64,000 nucleotides of DNA. Origin: Paenibacillus sp. FSL K6-3182. GTDB taxonomy: Bacteria > Bacillota > Bacilli > Paenibacillales > Paenibacillaceae. A program made the position numbers and the translations under genes. The notes below the pieces were generated by a model, which did not search any database, was not told the origin of the DNA, and worked only from the letters and a program-made list of their open reading frames with translations. The stretch is taken from assembly GCF_037976325.1 (NCBI RefSeq), contig NZ_CP150265.1, positions 4,397,501-4,461,500 of the forward strand, read 5' to 3'. Below are positions 17,445-26,835 of this stretch, piece after piece (positions within the stretch are counted from its first letter, which is position 1; each line of letters opens with the position of its first letter).

Positions 17445-17771
17445 TTAATCATATTGAAACCCTTGTAAAGAGGCTATAGCCGCCATCCCACCGGTAACGT
17501 TGTGAAGGCTGCTGTAGCCTTTTTCTTCTAAGTAATTGCAAACCGCTACACTTCGTACGCCATGTGCGCAGATGATATAAATAGGCAGCGTGTCGTCAAG
17601 CTCATTCAGACGTACAGGAATCGTGTTCATTGGAATTAATTTTGATGTCTCCAAATGATAAAACTCCCATTCAAACTCTTCTCTTACATCTATGATTTGA
17701 CTTGCTTCTACTTGTCCATTCCCTAGCAGTTCAAGCAAAAATTGCGGTGTCACATCCTGCCATTTCGTCAT
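17445..17771 (-). CDS. Rhodanese-like sulfurtransferase
   Basis: A single-domain rhodanese of 108 aa. The active-site loop CAHGVRS (C-x5, about residues 68-74) and the motifs IIDVREEFEWEFYHL and NVTGGMAA are present. Such proteins carry persulfide sulfur on the active cysteine, but many have unknown partners. It is divergent from serA. The start ATG lies after GGAGGT. Confidence 0.88.
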   Translation of the reverse strand: MTKWQDVTPQFLLELLGNGQVEASQIIDVREEFEWEFYHLETSKLIPMNTIPVRLNELDDTLPIYIICAHGVRSVAVCNYLEEKGYSSLHNVTGGMAAIASLQGFQYD

Positions 17772-17854
17772 GAATAAAGACCTCCAATGTCGTAAATTGT
17801 TGCTTATGATGCTTGAATCATAACGAAATTTTCACAATTCAGCAAGTTTGAGGA

Positions 17855-17884
17855 TTGCTTTTGTCCACCACATTGCTTTAAAAT
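17855..17884 (+). promoter_or_regulatory. Probable sigma-A promoter of serA
   Basis: TTGCTT is followed after 18 bases by TAAAAT. The predicted start would give a leader of about 120 bases containing a terminator-like hairpin. The -35 match is moderate. Confidence 0.45.
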
Positions 17885-17908
17885 AGAAAAGTCTAAGTTC
17901 GATGATCA

Positions 17909-17955
17909 AACTCTCGACCCGCTGCTGCACAACGGTGCCGGGTAGAGGGTTTTTC
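17909..17955 (+). promoter_or_regulatory. Terminator-like hairpin in the serA leader
   Basis: AACTCTCGACCCG pairs with CGGGTAGAGGGTT over 13 positions with one mismatch and one G-T pair; inside it a GCAC-AACG-GTGC stem-loop is offset by a 5-base bulge (CTGCT). A run of five T follows. The rhodanese gene upstream runs the other way, so this element lies within serA's own transcript. Confidence 0.7.
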
Positions 17956-17967
17956 TGTTCATATTAA

Positions 17968-17987
17968 GCGAAGCCTAATAGCTTCGC
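17968..17987 (+). promoter_or_regulatory. Second hairpin before the serA ribosome site
   Basis: A perfect 7-bp stem GCGAAGC-CTAATA-GCTTCGC, followed eight bases later by the TAGGAGG ribosome site. It may act with the preceding terminator-like hairpin in controlling serA. Confidence 0.55.
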
Positions 17988-18011
17988 CCCATTTTAGGAG
18001 GCATACTTCAC

Positions 18012-19604
18012 ATGTTTAAAGTGTTAGTTTCCGATCCAATCAGCGATTTGGGCATTCAGCAGCTTGTTGATGCGTCAGATGTCGCAGTCGACAAAAAACC
18101 TGGACTCAGCGAAGACGAATTAGTTGCAATTATTGGTGAATACGATGCGTTGCTAGTACGCAGCCAAACCCGCGTAACAGCAAAAATTATGGAAGCTGGC
18201 AAACAGCTTAAAGTAGTTGGCCGTGCAGGTGTTGGCGTCGATAATATTGACCTAGACGCAGCAACTCAGCGCGGTATCATCGTAATCAATGCACCAGATG
18301 GCAACACCATTACAACTTGTGAGCATACATTTGCTATGATGATGGCGGTAGCCCGTCATATTCCACAAGCGTACATGAAAACAGTAAATGGAACATGGGA
18401 TCGCAAATCCTTCCTAGGCGTTGAGCTTCGCGGCAAAACGCTAGGCGTACTCGGTATGGGACGTATCGGCAGCGAAGTTGCCAAACGCGCAAAAGCCTTC
18501 GGCATGGATATTTTGGGTTATGACCCGTTTATGACAGAAGAAAGAGCCACAAAAATCGGCGTGAAGCTTGCTAGCGTGGATGAAATTGTTAGAGGTGCAG
18601 ACTTCATGACTGTACATACACCTTTAACGCCTGAAACTCGCCATATGATCGGCAAAGCTCAATTTGAAGTGATGAAGCCCGGCATGCGTATTGTAAACTG
18701 CGCTCGCGGCGGCATCATCGATGAGATTGCTTTGGTTGATGCAGTGGATGCTGGTATTGTCGCTGGCGCCGCATTCGACGTGTTCGAAGTGGAGCCTCCT
18801 GCTAATGACCATCCTTTCTTGACACATCCAAAAATTATCGTGACTCCGCATCTTGGCGCTTCGACTGTTGAAGCACAAGAAAATGTTGCGATCGACGTTT
18901 CGGAGCAAGTTCTTCATATTCTCCGCAGCGAGCCATTTATCAATGCAGTTAACATGCCTCCGATTCCGGCAAACCTGCAAAGCATTCTTCAGCCGTACTT
19001 TACGCTTGGCGAGAAGCTTGGCAACTTTATTGCACAATCTACTGAGGGTGCTGTTACGGAAATCGTGGTTGGTTACGCAGGTGAGCTTGCAGAGGTTGAT
19101 ACGCAGCCACTTACTCGTTATATCGTTCGCGGCGTTCTAGCGCATCACCTTGGCGCAGAGCAGGTTAATGTGGTTAACTCCCTTCACCTTGCGAAAGTGC
19201 GCGATGTAAACATCGTCGTTCAAAAATCGCATGCTTCGAAAGACTTTACGAACTTAGTAACTGTATCCCTTCGTACGAAAAAAGAAGAACGTGTTGTTTC
19301 CGGCACATTGCTAACTGGTTACGGACCTCGTATTGTTCAAATCGACAAGTTCCCAGTTGATGTGACGCCTGAAGGAAACCTAATTCTAATCTCGCATAAC
19401 GATAAGCCTGGTATTATCGGACGAGTTGGAACGCTTCTGGGCAACAATGACGTTAACATTGCAACGATGCAAGTAGGTCGTCAGCTTGTTGGCGGCTCCG
19501 CAATCATGGTTCTGCGTGTGGATAAAGCGACACCTAAGGAAGTGCTTGAGCAGCTTACAAGCATGCCTGAGCTAAACACAGCCAAAGAAATTACACTTTT
19601 TTAA
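18012..19604 (+). CDS. serA: D-3-phosphoglycerate dehydrogenase
   Basis: First step of serine synthesis: oxidises 3-phosphoglycerate with NAD. The 530-aa protein is the long type with N-terminal substrate domain, Rossmann domain ([13 protein letters not shown], about residues 148-160), catalytic residues in [10 protein letters not shown] and TPHLGAST, an intervening ASB domain, and a C-terminal ACT domain (about 455-530, [17 protein letters not shown]) that usually binds serine for feedback control. TAGGAGG precedes the ATG. Its leader contains two hairpins that suggest transcription control as well. Confidence 0.96.
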   Translation: MFKVLVSDPISDLGIQQLVDASDVAVDKKPGLSEDELVAIIGEYDALLVRSQTRVTAKIMEAGKQLKVVGRAGVGVDNIDLDAATQRGIIVINAPDGNTITTCEHTFAMMMAVARHIPQAYMKTVNGTWDRKSFLGVELRGKTLGVLGMGRIGSEVAKRAKAFGMDILGYDPFMTEERATKIGVKLASVDEIVRGADFMTVHTPLTPETRHMIGKAQFEVMKPGMRIVNCARGGIIDEIALVDAVDAGIVAGAAFDVFEVEPPANDHPFLTHPKIIVTPHLGASTVEAQENVAIDVSEQVLHILRSEPFINAVNMPPIPANLQSILQPYFTLGEKLGNFIAQSTEGAVTEIVVGYAGELAEVDTQPLTRYIVRGVLAHHLGAEQVNVVNSLHLAKVRDVNIVVQKSHASKDFTNLVTVSLRTKKEERVVSGTLLTGYGPRIVQIDKFPVDVTPEGNLILISHNDKPGIIGRVGTLLGNNDVNIATMQVGRQLVGGSAIMVLRVDKATPKEVLEQLTSMPELNTAKEITLF

Positions 19605-19628
19605 ATAAATTTGTTTACTATATAGGAG

Positions 19629-19664
19629 AAGAGCCTGCCGATTCATTCGGCAGGCTCTTCTTTT
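19629..19664 (+). terminator. serA intrinsic terminator
   Basis: A perfect 13-bp stem AAGAGCCTGCCGA / TCGGCAGGCTCTT with a 5-base loop, followed by CTTTTG. It lies about 25 bases after the serA stop codon. Confidence 0.9.
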
Positions 19665-19701
19665 GTTTCACGAACAACAAGAATTATCTTCTGCTTTCTA
19701 C

Positions 19702-19730
19702 AAAAAAAGCGCCCCCAGAAGGAGCGCTTT
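19702..19730 (-). terminator. resE intrinsic terminator
   Basis: AAAGCGCTCC pairs with GGGGCGCTTT on the minus strand (one G-T pair), loop TTCTG, followed by a T7 run. It directly follows the end of the res operon. Confidence 0.88.
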
Positions 19731-19735
19731 GACAA

Positions 19736-21202
19736 CTATTGATGAGCTTCGACAGGAAGTAAGATTGTAAACGATGTGCCTGTGCCCGCACTGCTTTCGA
19801 CTACAATTCGACCCTGATGAAGATCGATCAGATTTTTTACAATGGCAAGTCCAAGTCCCGTTCCACTTGATGAGCCGCGTTTACGCGCTTTATCTGCCTT
19901 ATAGAAGCGTTCGAATATAAAAGGCACATCCTCGGTTGGAATCCCTTGCCCCTCGTCTCTGACGCGAAGCTCCACATACTGTCTTCCGTTTACATTTGCA
20001 TGCTGACCTGAAATAGTAATCGACTTGCCCGATGGCGTATGCCGCAATGCGTTGTCGAGAAGATTAGTCAATACTTGCTCCAATCTATCCTCATCAGCTT
20101 CCTTTACAAGCAGCGACTCATTGGGCAGATCCGCGACCAGCCTCACTTCGCGCTCCTTCGCATACACCTGGAATTTCCGATGTACCCGCTTCAAGACATG
20201 TGCGAGATCTATCTCTTGGAAGTTCATATCGACGTGGCCGGCTTCCATTCTTGCGATATCCAGAAAATCATTTACGAGTCTGCCCATTCGCAGTGATTCA
20301 TCATAAATGACTTGAACCAGCTCCTTGCGATCTTCCTCCGAAACGACAATATCATCAAGCAATGCTTCACTATAGCCTTGCAGCATCGATAGAGGCGTCC
20401 TGATCTCATGTGAGATGTTAGCCACAAAATCTCGTCTCAGCTTCTCAAGCTTATGTTCCTCCGTTACGTTACGGATAACGGCAACAGCCCCGCGAATAAC
20501 ATCCTTCGACTGCAGCGGAGCCATTACAACTGACCACACGCTGCTTAGAACATGAACCTTGTCGGTAACATCCCTGCCCTCTTCCATCACTCTTTGAAAC
20601 AACTCGCGGAGTGGCATTGGAACCTCGGAATATGAAGTCGAGCTTTCGGACTCATCCTCTTGCCAAGCAAGCTCTACTCCTGACCACTGATTGATTAGCA
20701 AATGACCAACTGGATTCGTGAGTATGACTTTACCTTCCGCGTCGAAGGTAATAACTGAATCTCCCATGCTTCGCAAAATGCTCGCAAGATGGTTTTTCTC
20801 ATGATTGATGTCATGAATCAGCTTGTTCAGCTGCTCCGTCATATGGTTAAACGTATCTGCAAGCTCGCCGATCTCATCGCTGGAGCGTATATGAACTCGG
20901 GTTGTATAATTGCCTTGAGAAATCGATACCGCTGCATCCTTTAATTGAAGCAGCGGCTGTTGAATTTTTTTGGATAAGAAGAAAGCAAAAAATGTTGATA
21001 ACAAAAATCCGATAATCGCTGTTACAACAAATAGCACTTTCACCTGATGCGTATTGTTTTCTTTAAACCATATGTCAACGTATTGAAGTAAAAATACGCC
21101 AACGATGAGCAATACGACAGCAACAAGCAGCATGATTGTCGCCCAGAGCTTTCCAACTACACTGCGGTACAATTTGCCAATCGAACGATGCCACAAGCTC
21201 AT
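19736..21202 (-). CDS. resE: Sensor histidine kinase ResE
   Basis: Membrane sensor kinase (488 aa) that phosphorylates ResD. Order: TM1 (about 20-42), a very short outer loop of about 12 residues, TM2 (about 54-76), HAMP, PAS (about 140-245), HisKA with FVANISHEIRTPLSM (phospho-His) and a HATPase domain with NLLDNALRHTP, DEGQGIP and GTGLGLAIV. The B. subtilis protein is longer because of a large extracytoplasmic region, which is missing here. It starts right after the resD stop and is the last gene of resABCDE. Confidence 0.93.
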   Translation of the reverse strand: MSLWHRSIGKLYRSVVGKLWATIMLLVAVVLLIVGVFLLQYVDIWFKENNTHQVKVLFVVTAIIGFLLSTFFAFFLSKKIQQPLLQLKDAAVSISQGNYTTRVHIRSSDEIGELADTFNHMTEQLNKLIHDINHEKNHLASILRSMGDSVITFDAEGKVILTNPVGHLLINQWSGVELAWQEDESESSTSYSEVPMPLRELFQRVMEEGRDVTDKVHVLSSVWSVVMAPLQSKDVIRGAVAVIRNVTEEHKLEKLRRDFVANISHEIRTPLSMLQGYSEALLDDIVVSEEDRKELVQVIYDESLRMGRLVNDFLDIARMEAGHVDMNFQEIDLAHVLKRVHRKFQVYAKEREVRLVADLPNESLLVKEADEDRLEQVLTNLLDNALRHTPSGKSITISGQHANVNGRQYVELRVRDEGQGIPTEDVPFIFERFYKADKARKRGSSSGTGLGLAIVKNLIDLHQGRIVVESSAGTGTSFTILLPVEAHQ

Positions 21203-21919
21203 TTACTTAGGTACCTCTAGCTTATAGCCGACTCCCCATACGGTAGTAATCATGGATGCCGCATCAGGAGACACTTTATTCAATTTCTCGCGCAAACGTT
21301 TTACATGGGTGTCGACAGTCCGCAAGTCACCGAAAAACTCATAGTTCCATACATCCTTCAAAAGCTCTTCACGGGAGAACACTTTATCAGGCGATACTGC
21401 CAAGTAATGCAGCAGCTCATATTCTTTAGGCGTTAAGCTTACCTCTTGTCCACCAGCTGTTACACGGTGAGCATCATGCTCAATAACCAAATGTGGGAAT
21501 ACGATGTTATTGCTTGAATTAATTTCTTTTGTTAAGAACGCAGTAGCCGAGGAACGTCTCAAGATAGCCTTCACTCGGTAGATAACCTCGCGTGGACTAA
21601 ATGGCTTGACGACATAATCGTCCGCGCCAACCTCAAAGCCCTGCACACGGTTCATTTCTTCACCTTTAGCCGTTAGCATAATGACAGGAGTAGCCTTCAC
21701 TTGACGCAGACGAGAGCACACTTCTACGCCGTCGATTCCTGGCAGCATCACATCAAGCAGAATGAGCGCGTAATCCGTATTTGAAGCTAATCTTAGGGCA
21801 GTTTCTCCGTCTTCTGCCTCGTCGATTGTGTAGCCTTCCTTCTCTAAATACATTTTGAGCAAGCGACGGATCCGTTCTTCATCATCTACGACCAAAATAC
21901 GGCTTGAATAATCAGACAT
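21203..21919 (-). CDS. resD: Response regulator ResD
   Basis: OmpR-type regulator of 238 aa that activates respiration and anaerobic genes. The receiver domain has DDEE near the N-terminus, the phospho-acceptor Asp in LLDVMLPGIDG (about residue 56) and the conserved Lys in VKPFSPREV. The winged-helix DNA-binding domain includes LTPKEYELLHYL and RTVDTHVKRLREKL. It lies between resC and resE in the conserved order. The start follows GAGAGGAG. Confidence 0.96.
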   Translation of the reverse strand: MSDYSSRILVVDDEERIRRLLKMYLEKEGYTIDEAEDGETALRLASNTDYALILLDVMLPGIDGVEVCSRLRQVKATPVIMLTAKGEEMNRVQGFEVGADDYVVKPFSPREVIYRVKAILRRSSATAFLTKEINSSNNIVFPHLVIEHDAHRVTAGGQEVSLTPKEYELLHYLAVSPDKVFSREELLKDVWNYEFFGDLRTVDTHVKRLREKLNKVSPDAASMITTVWGVGYKLEVPK

Positions 21920-21946
21920 AAGGCAATTCTCCTCTCAATCTAAGTT

Positions 21947-23206
21947 CTAAACACCGGAATAGGAATGCAAACCTGCAATGACGAGGTTAACCCCAACGAG
22001 CGTAAATAGTACAACCACGAAGCCAATTACAGCGAGCCATGCAGAAGGTTTTCCCTGCCAGCCGCGCGATAAACGGAAATGCAAATACGCACTGTAGTAC
22101 AGCCATGTAATTAAAGCCCAAACCTCTTTCGGGTCCCAGCCCCAGAAACGGCCCCATGCAATATTGGCCCATATCATCGCGAATATTAATGCACCGAGTG
22201 TAAAGATCGGAAATCCAATTGCGATGGATCTGTAGCTGATTTCATCCAAATCTTCTGGATCTACGCCATCCATAACAGGATGAATAACCGCTCCGAGCGG
22301 CTTTCTGAACACTAAGCGCAGCAAGCCATAAAGCAAGGAGCCTGCAATAATCGTCCATATAACGGTATTAAACTTGCGTCCTGAATTTGCGCCTTCCATC
22401 CAAGATGGTGCTTCGAATAATGGCTTGCTCATACCGAGGAATGATTCATATTCGACCACCTGGCTGTTATAAGGTTTAACAATTGGCGGCAGTGTATAAT
22501 TTACTGTCTCCGAAGTTGTCGACTCTATTCCCTTGGCATCAATAGTAGATGTTTCTTGAATAAATTTCGCTTCATAGCCCATTCCGCGGAACGCGAATAC
22601 AGCAACGATAAAACCTACAATTAGAATAATCGTATATAAAGAGAACTCGACCCAGAACTGCGATCTTTTTGCTTCTTTTGTTTTGCTTTTGAAATCAACC
22701 ACTCTTAGCAAATACATGAGGCCGGCAGCAAAACCAACGGCAAAAAATGCTTCGCCTAGAGCGGCAGTCGTTACATGTACTTTTAGCCAGTAGTTGTTCA
22801 GAGCCGGTATTAGCGGCTGTACCTCTTGCGGAAACACAGATGCATACGCAACAATAATTACAGTTAGCGGCAATGAGAACATGCCCAGCAGCGGTTTTCT
22901 GTAAATACTGAAGACAATCGTAAATGCAATCATGATTGCCATTCCTAGGAAAGTCATGAATTCATACATATTGCTCGTTGGAATTTGACCGCTTCCCGCC
23001 CATCTTGTAAAGAAGAAGGTCAAATGCGATGCAAGACCAAGACTCGAAGTAATGAATGCAATTCGTCCCCAACGCTTCTCATGCTGCAAAGGATCACGAT
23101 TGCTCCATTTCTTACCCGCAATGGCAATGACATAAAACATAAATGCGAAGCAATACAGGAAAAATGCGACAATAAATGCGTCGCTGCTAAAATCGACTAA
23201 GCTCAC
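21947..23206 (-). CDS. resC: Cytochrome c biogenesis protein ResC (CcsA)
   Basis: Haem-handling membrane protein of system II cytochrome c maturation, working with ResB to bring haem to apocytochrome outside the cell. The 419-aa protein has about eight to ten helices, and the tryptophan-rich haem motif WGRFWGWDPKEVWALITW near residues 350-367. Conserved histidines flank it. The start overlaps the resB stop by four bases. Part of the resABCDE operon. Confidence 0.93.
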   Translation of the reverse strand: MSLVDFSSDAFIVAFFLYCFAFMFYVIAIAGKKWSNRDPLQHEKRWGRIAFITSSLGLASHLTFFFTRWAGSGQIPTSNMYEFMTFLGMAIMIAFTIVFSIYRKPLLGMFSLPLTVIIVAYASVFPQEVQPLIPALNNYWLKVHVTTAALGEAFFAVGFAAGLMYLLRVVDFKSKTKEAKRSQFWVEFSLYTIILIVGFIVAVFAFRGMGYEAKFIQETSTIDAKGIESTTSETVNYTLPPIVKPYNSQVVEYESFLGMSKPLFEAPSWMEGANSGRKFNTVIWTIIAGSLLYGLLRLVFRKPLGAVIHPVMDGVDPEDLDEISYRSIAIGFPIFTLGALIFAMIWANIAWGRFWGWDPKEVWALITWLYYSAYLHFRLSRGWQGKPSAWLAVIGFVVVLFTLVGVNLVIAGLHSYSGV

Positions 23207-24867
23207 GCGTTGTTCCCTCCGTTATCTAGCGACTTCGGATCTACGGTTATCCCTATTTTTTTAAGGGCTCCCGCTACATCTGAGCGCATACCGTACCAGT
23301 TTTTATTCGTATGAGCGCCCAATGAAAGCTCTCCATTGTCCACTCGCAGCCAAATTCGGCGGTGCTGCCAATAGGATCCCATCAGCAAGCCGAGCATGGA
23401 GAACACTGCACCAACCCAAACATATGGCAGCGCCCTGTCCATCCTTACGTTCAAGTAAGTGGATGCTTCAGAGAAATCTACATTTTCCATGCCGTCCACT
23501 CGAATTTCTATCTTATCCGCAATACCGTGATTAATGGCATCCTGCGAAAATTTAACTTTATCCTTTTGCATTGGGAAATACATATACGGCTCGCCTTTTG
23601 GATCAAGCCCCGGACCTTTAACCGTGTATACGAACGCCGGAGCAATCGGCTCACGTGATAAAGTCGTTGGCTCGCCATTGTCGCCGATTGCAAATTCCAT
23701 GTAATTCGCATATAAATCAAGGGTGTATGGCCCGAGCTTATGCTGCAGCGCTGAATCCTTCATTGGAAGATCGAACGGACCATATTTCTCTCCCGTCGCT
23801 TTATCTATGAGAATGGGATGCACAGCGTTCAAGCGAGGCGTCGTATCATAATCAAATTGATACAGCTTTAATCCTTTGTACTTTAGCGGCTCGTTGACGA
23901 TAATATTATGCCGCTCTACTTCTTTAAGCTCTGGTTTCTTTGTTTGGTCACTGCAGTTGCTAACGCATTCATAAAGAACCGCTTTTGTCTCAAAAAGCTT
24001 TGCACGGCTTATTCCTTTAAGCTTGTCCGGCAATTCTTCGTCTTTATAATACTCTACAGTAAACTTTTCGTTTTTTACAAAATAATTCGTATTCGCTATT
24101 TGGACCGTATCCCCATCAGGAACCATTATGTAGCTATCCATTTGCCAGCTCGGAATGCTTCTTGCCAATATGGCTAAAAGAAACAAGATAAGGCCGATGT
24201 GGTTGATATAGGGTCCCCAGCGGCTAAAACGGTTTTTCTCCGCAAGCAGCGCAGAGCCATCTCGATGAATGCGATAACCTTTGCGTTTCAGCTGCATGCC
24301 GAAATTTTCAACCCATTTTTCCTCATCGCCTTCAATCTGATATTTAAATACCGTCTTCTGACGATGGATAAACTGCAGATGCTTACGAATTTGCTGCTTG
24401 CTTAGCGCACGATAAAGCGGGAGCACACGATCCAAGCTGCAAATAACAAGTGAGGTGCCAATCATCACAAGCAAGCCAATGAACCACCAGGATTCGTACG
24501 TATGCGATAATCCTAGCAAATAATACATTTTGCCAAGAAATCCATAAGTTTCTTCATAATACACGGATGGATCCAAGTTATTTATGAATGTGTTTTCCTG
24601 TGGATAAATTGTTCCAAGCATCGCAGTCAAAAAGGTAATGACGATCAAATAAATCGCAATTTTGACTGACGAGAAAAAATTCCATATTTTATCGATATAA
24701 TTGGGATTGCTTTTTTGCGATCGACGAGCAACACCATCGTAACGCATTTCTAACGGTAAATCGGAAACCGTATCGTTCAAAAGCGGTTTGCCGCAGCTTT
24801 CACATAGTACGGTGCCTATCGAATTTTGATGACCGCACTCACATTTTGTGTTTTCAACCACTAACAC
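23203..24867 (-). CDS. resB: Cytochrome c biogenesis protein ResB
   Basis: Partner of ResC in system II. The 554-aa protein begins with a short zinc-ribbon-like segment, CECGH...CESCGKPL (about residues 9-29), followed by membrane helices and a large outer domain (about residues 240-480), then a last helix. The start is GTG (residues MLVVENTKC), seven bases after a perfect AGGAGG. The zinc-ribbon-like N-terminus also occurs in Bacillus ResB as I recall it. resA precedes it. Confidence 0.93.
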   Translation of the reverse strand: MLVVENTKCECGHQNSIGTVLCESCGKPLLNDTVSDLPLEMRYDGVARRSQKSNPNYIDKIWNFFSSVKIAIYLIVITFLTAMLGTIYPQENTFINNLDPSVYYEETYGFLGKMYYLLGLSHTYESWWFIGLLVMIGTSLVICSLDRVLPLYRALSKQQIRKHLQFIHRQKTVFKYQIEGDEEKWVENFGMQLKRKGYRIHRDGSALLAEKNRFSRWGPYINHIGLILFLLAILARSIPSWQMDSYIMVPDGDTVQIANTNYFVKNEKFTVEYYKDEELPDKLKGISRAKLFETKAVLYECVSNCSDQTKKPELKEVERHNIIVNEPLKYKGLKLYQFDYDTTPRLNAVHPILIDKATGEKYGPFDLPMKDSALQHKLGPYTLDLYANYMEFAIGDNGEPTTLSREPIAPAFVYTVKGPGLDPKGEPYMYFPMQKDKVKFSQDAINHGIADKIEIRVDGMENVDFSEASTYLNVRMDRALPYVWVGAVFSMLGLLMGSYWQHRRIWLRVDNGELSLGAHTNKNWYGMRSDVAGALKKIGITVDPKSLDNGGNNA

Positions 24868-24878
24868 AATAATACCTC

Positions 24879-25409
24879 CTACAGCTGAAGAAGCCGTTCA
24901 ATCCGTTCATCAATTTCCTCTTCCGTCATGCCTCCTACTTTTATTTCCATAATCGTCCCATTTGGATTAATGAAAAAAGTAGTAGGGTATGACTTTAGAC
25001 CATAGCTGCGTTCTGTTTTGCGATTTACATCGCGCAGAATCGGATAGTTCAAATCAAAGCGACGGACAAAATTGTTTACGGTCAACGTGTCCTCGCTTAA
25101 ATTTATAGCCAAAATCACAAGGCCTTGATCCTTCCATTTCGCGTACTGTCGTTCAAACTCCGGCATTTCCTTCACGCACGGTGGACAGAATGTGCCCCAG
25201 AAATTAATGACGACAGCTTTCCCCTCATAATCAGACAGTTGTCTAGGATTACCCTCTAAATCAACAAGCTCAAATGCAGGCGGCTTCCCGCCTTCCTTTA
25301 AAGGACCTTTGTCATCCGCGTCAAATAAGGTAGATCCAATTGCGTACCCACCTATGATCAAGACGGCAATCAAAATGACAATTTGTACCGTCTTGCGCGA
25401 TTTTCCCAT
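24879..25409 (-). CDS. resA: Thiol-disulfide oxidoreductase ResA
   Basis: Membrane-anchored thioredoxin-like protein (176 aa) that reduces the haem-binding cysteines of apocytochrome c. An N-terminal helix (about residues 9-27) is followed by a TlpA/ResA fold with active site CPPC at 75-78; B. subtilis has CEPC. The glutamate after it (CPPCVKEMPEFE) and cis-Pro segment SYPTTFFI are conserved. First gene of the res operon. The Glu-to-Pro change in the active site may shift its redox potential. Confidence 0.93.
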   Translation of the reverse strand: MGKSRKTVQIVILIAVLIIGGYAIGSTLFDADDKGPLKEGGKPPAFELVDLEGNPRQLSDYEGKAVVINFWGTFCPPCVKEMPEFERQYAKWKDQGLVILAINLSEDTLTVNNFVRRFDLNYPILRDVNRKTERSYGLKSYPTTFFINPNGTIMEIKVGGMTEEEIDERIERLLQL

Positions 25410-25471
25410 AATTGTTTTTCACCACCAGCTTCTTTCTATGCAGCCACGAATATTACCATTATAACGAAAAG

Positions 25472-25497
25472 TCGACGGCAATTACTGCCGCCGTCGA
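25472..25497 (-). terminator. Terminator after rluB
   Basis: TCGACGGC pairs with GCCGTCGA, the interior can extend pairing by GGCA/TGCC, and CTTTTCG follows on the minus strand. It starts one base after the rluB stop codon and separates it from resA. Confidence 0.7.
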
Positions 25498-26244
25498 TTA
25501 CTTTTTATGAACTTTATGTGTCTTGCTTTGCGCTATCGCAAGCAATTCTTTAATTTCCTGAGGCGTGAGATGACGATACTTTCCTCTGCCTAGGTTTTCA
25601 AGCCCAACCTCGCCAAAACGAATTCTTTTCAGCCTAATCACCTTATGTCCAATAGCTTCAAACATCCGGCGAACCTGACGGTTCCGGCCTTCAAAAATCG
25701 TAATTGTAATCGTTGCTTCATTTCCGTCCGTATCTACATCATGATATTCCACTTCTGCAGGCGCGGTCATTCCATCCTCTAGCTTAATCCCTTTTTGCAA
25801 TTGCTCCAATGCCGTTCCATGAGGAACGCCTTTAACGGTCGCACGGTATGTTTTGGGAACATGATGACTTGGATGTGTTAACAAATTAGCGAATTCGCCA
25901 TCATTCGTTAGGATAAGCAGTCCTTCCGTATCATAATCCAATCGACCGACCGGATATACTCGCTCTTTAATACCTGGCAAAAAATCAGAAACCACTTTGC
26001 GGCCTTGTGGATCTTTGGCGCTAGTTATGACTCCCTTGGATTTATTAAGCATGAGATAAAGCTTCTTCTCGCTCCGAATCGGCTTGCCGTTAACCGTAAT
26101 TGCATCAACCGCTGGATCAGCCTTAACGCCTAGCGTTGTAACCTTCTCACCATTAACTTCAACCATTCCTGCCAAAATCATTTCTTCACATTTGCGACGG
26201 GATGCGATTCCCGCTGCTGCTAATATTTTCTGTAAACGTTCCAA
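25498..26244 (-). CDS. rluB: 23S rRNA pseudouridine synthase RluB
   Basis: Modifies a uridine in domain V of 23S rRNA. The 248-aa protein has an N-terminal S4 RNA-binding domain (ERLQKILAAAGIASRRKCEE) and the RsuA/RluB catalytic motif GRLDYDTEGLLILTNDG with the active Asp at about residue 104. The basic tail ends KTHKVHKK. The start chosen is a TTG six bases after GAGGTG; a GTG three codons upstream, using GGAG, is an equal candidate, and an ATG further upstream is unlikely. spmB lies upstream. Confidence 0.92.
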   Translation of the reverse strand: MERLQKILAAAGIASRRKCEEMILAGMVEVNGEKVTTLGVKADPAVDAITVNGKPIRSEKKLYLMLNKSKGVITSAKDPQGRKVVSDFLPGIKERVYPVGRLDYDTEGLLILTNDGEFANLLTHPSHHVPKTYRATVKGVPHGTALEQLQKGIKLEDGMTAPAEVEYHDVDTDGNEATITITIFEGRNRQVRRMFEAIGHKVIRLKRIRFGEVGLENLGRGKYRHLTPQEIKELLAIAQSKTHKVHKK

Positions 26245-26298
26245 TGCTTTCACCTCAATCTCCATCATAACGATATGAAGGAGAAAGTACAAGCTTCA

Positions 26299-26835
26299 CT
26301 AGCCGAATATGTATAAGCAAATGAAAATTGCTGCGAAAAAACCTACTATATCGGAAAATAAACCAACTTTTAACGCATAACGTGACTTTCTTATTCCAAT
26401 CGCTCCAAAATATACAGTAAGCACATACAAGGTTGTATCCGTGCTGCCTTGAATCGTGGAAGCAATTCTGCCAATCATAGAATCCGGGCCAAAGTTTTGA
26501 ATGAGGTCAGTCGTGAAGGCTAACGAGCCTGCACCAGTCAAAGGCCGCAAAATCCCGAGCGGCAGCACCTCGCTTGGAATACCAACCCAATCAAAGAGAG
26601 GTCGAACTGTAGATAGCAGCAATTCCAAGGCTCCAGATGAGCGAAACATACTGATAGCAACCATCATGCCAACCAAATGAGGAATGATATTAATCGCTGT
26701 TCCGAAGCCATCCTTGGCCCCTTCAACAAACGTTTCATATACAGGCACTTTGCGTCTTAAAGCTGCATAAAGCGGAATAAATACGATAATGGCAGGAATC
26801 ATCCAAGCGGATAAGCTTGTAAAAATATTATACAA
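26299..26835 (-). CDS. spmB: Spore maturation protein B
   Basis: Polytopic membrane protein with the nucleoside-recognition (Gate) domain, needed with SpmA for spore core dehydration. Motifs GILRPLTGAGSLAFTTDL and STIQGSTDTTLYVLTVYFG are visible. The TTG start (giving 178 aa, the length of B. subtilis SpmB) sits five to eight bases after GGAGGTGAG inside the spmA end; an in-frame GTG three codons earlier is too close to that site. The gene overlaps spmA by eight bases. Confidence 0.92.
   Translation of the reverse strand: MYNIFTSLSAWMIPAIIVFIPLYAALRRKVPVYETFVEGAKDGFGTAINIIPHLVGMMVAISMFRSSGALELLLSTVRPLFDWVGIPSEVLPLGILRPLTGAGSLAFTTDLIQNFGPDSMIGRIASTIQGSTDTTLYVLTVYFGAIGIRKSRYALKVGLFSDIVGFFAAIFICLYIFG

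Noticed and set aside
17890..18011. T-box or known riboswitch in the serA leader
   Set aside because: No T-box core (AGGGTGGNACCGCG) and too little sequence before the terminator stem for a known aptamer; recorded only as an undetermined leader structure.
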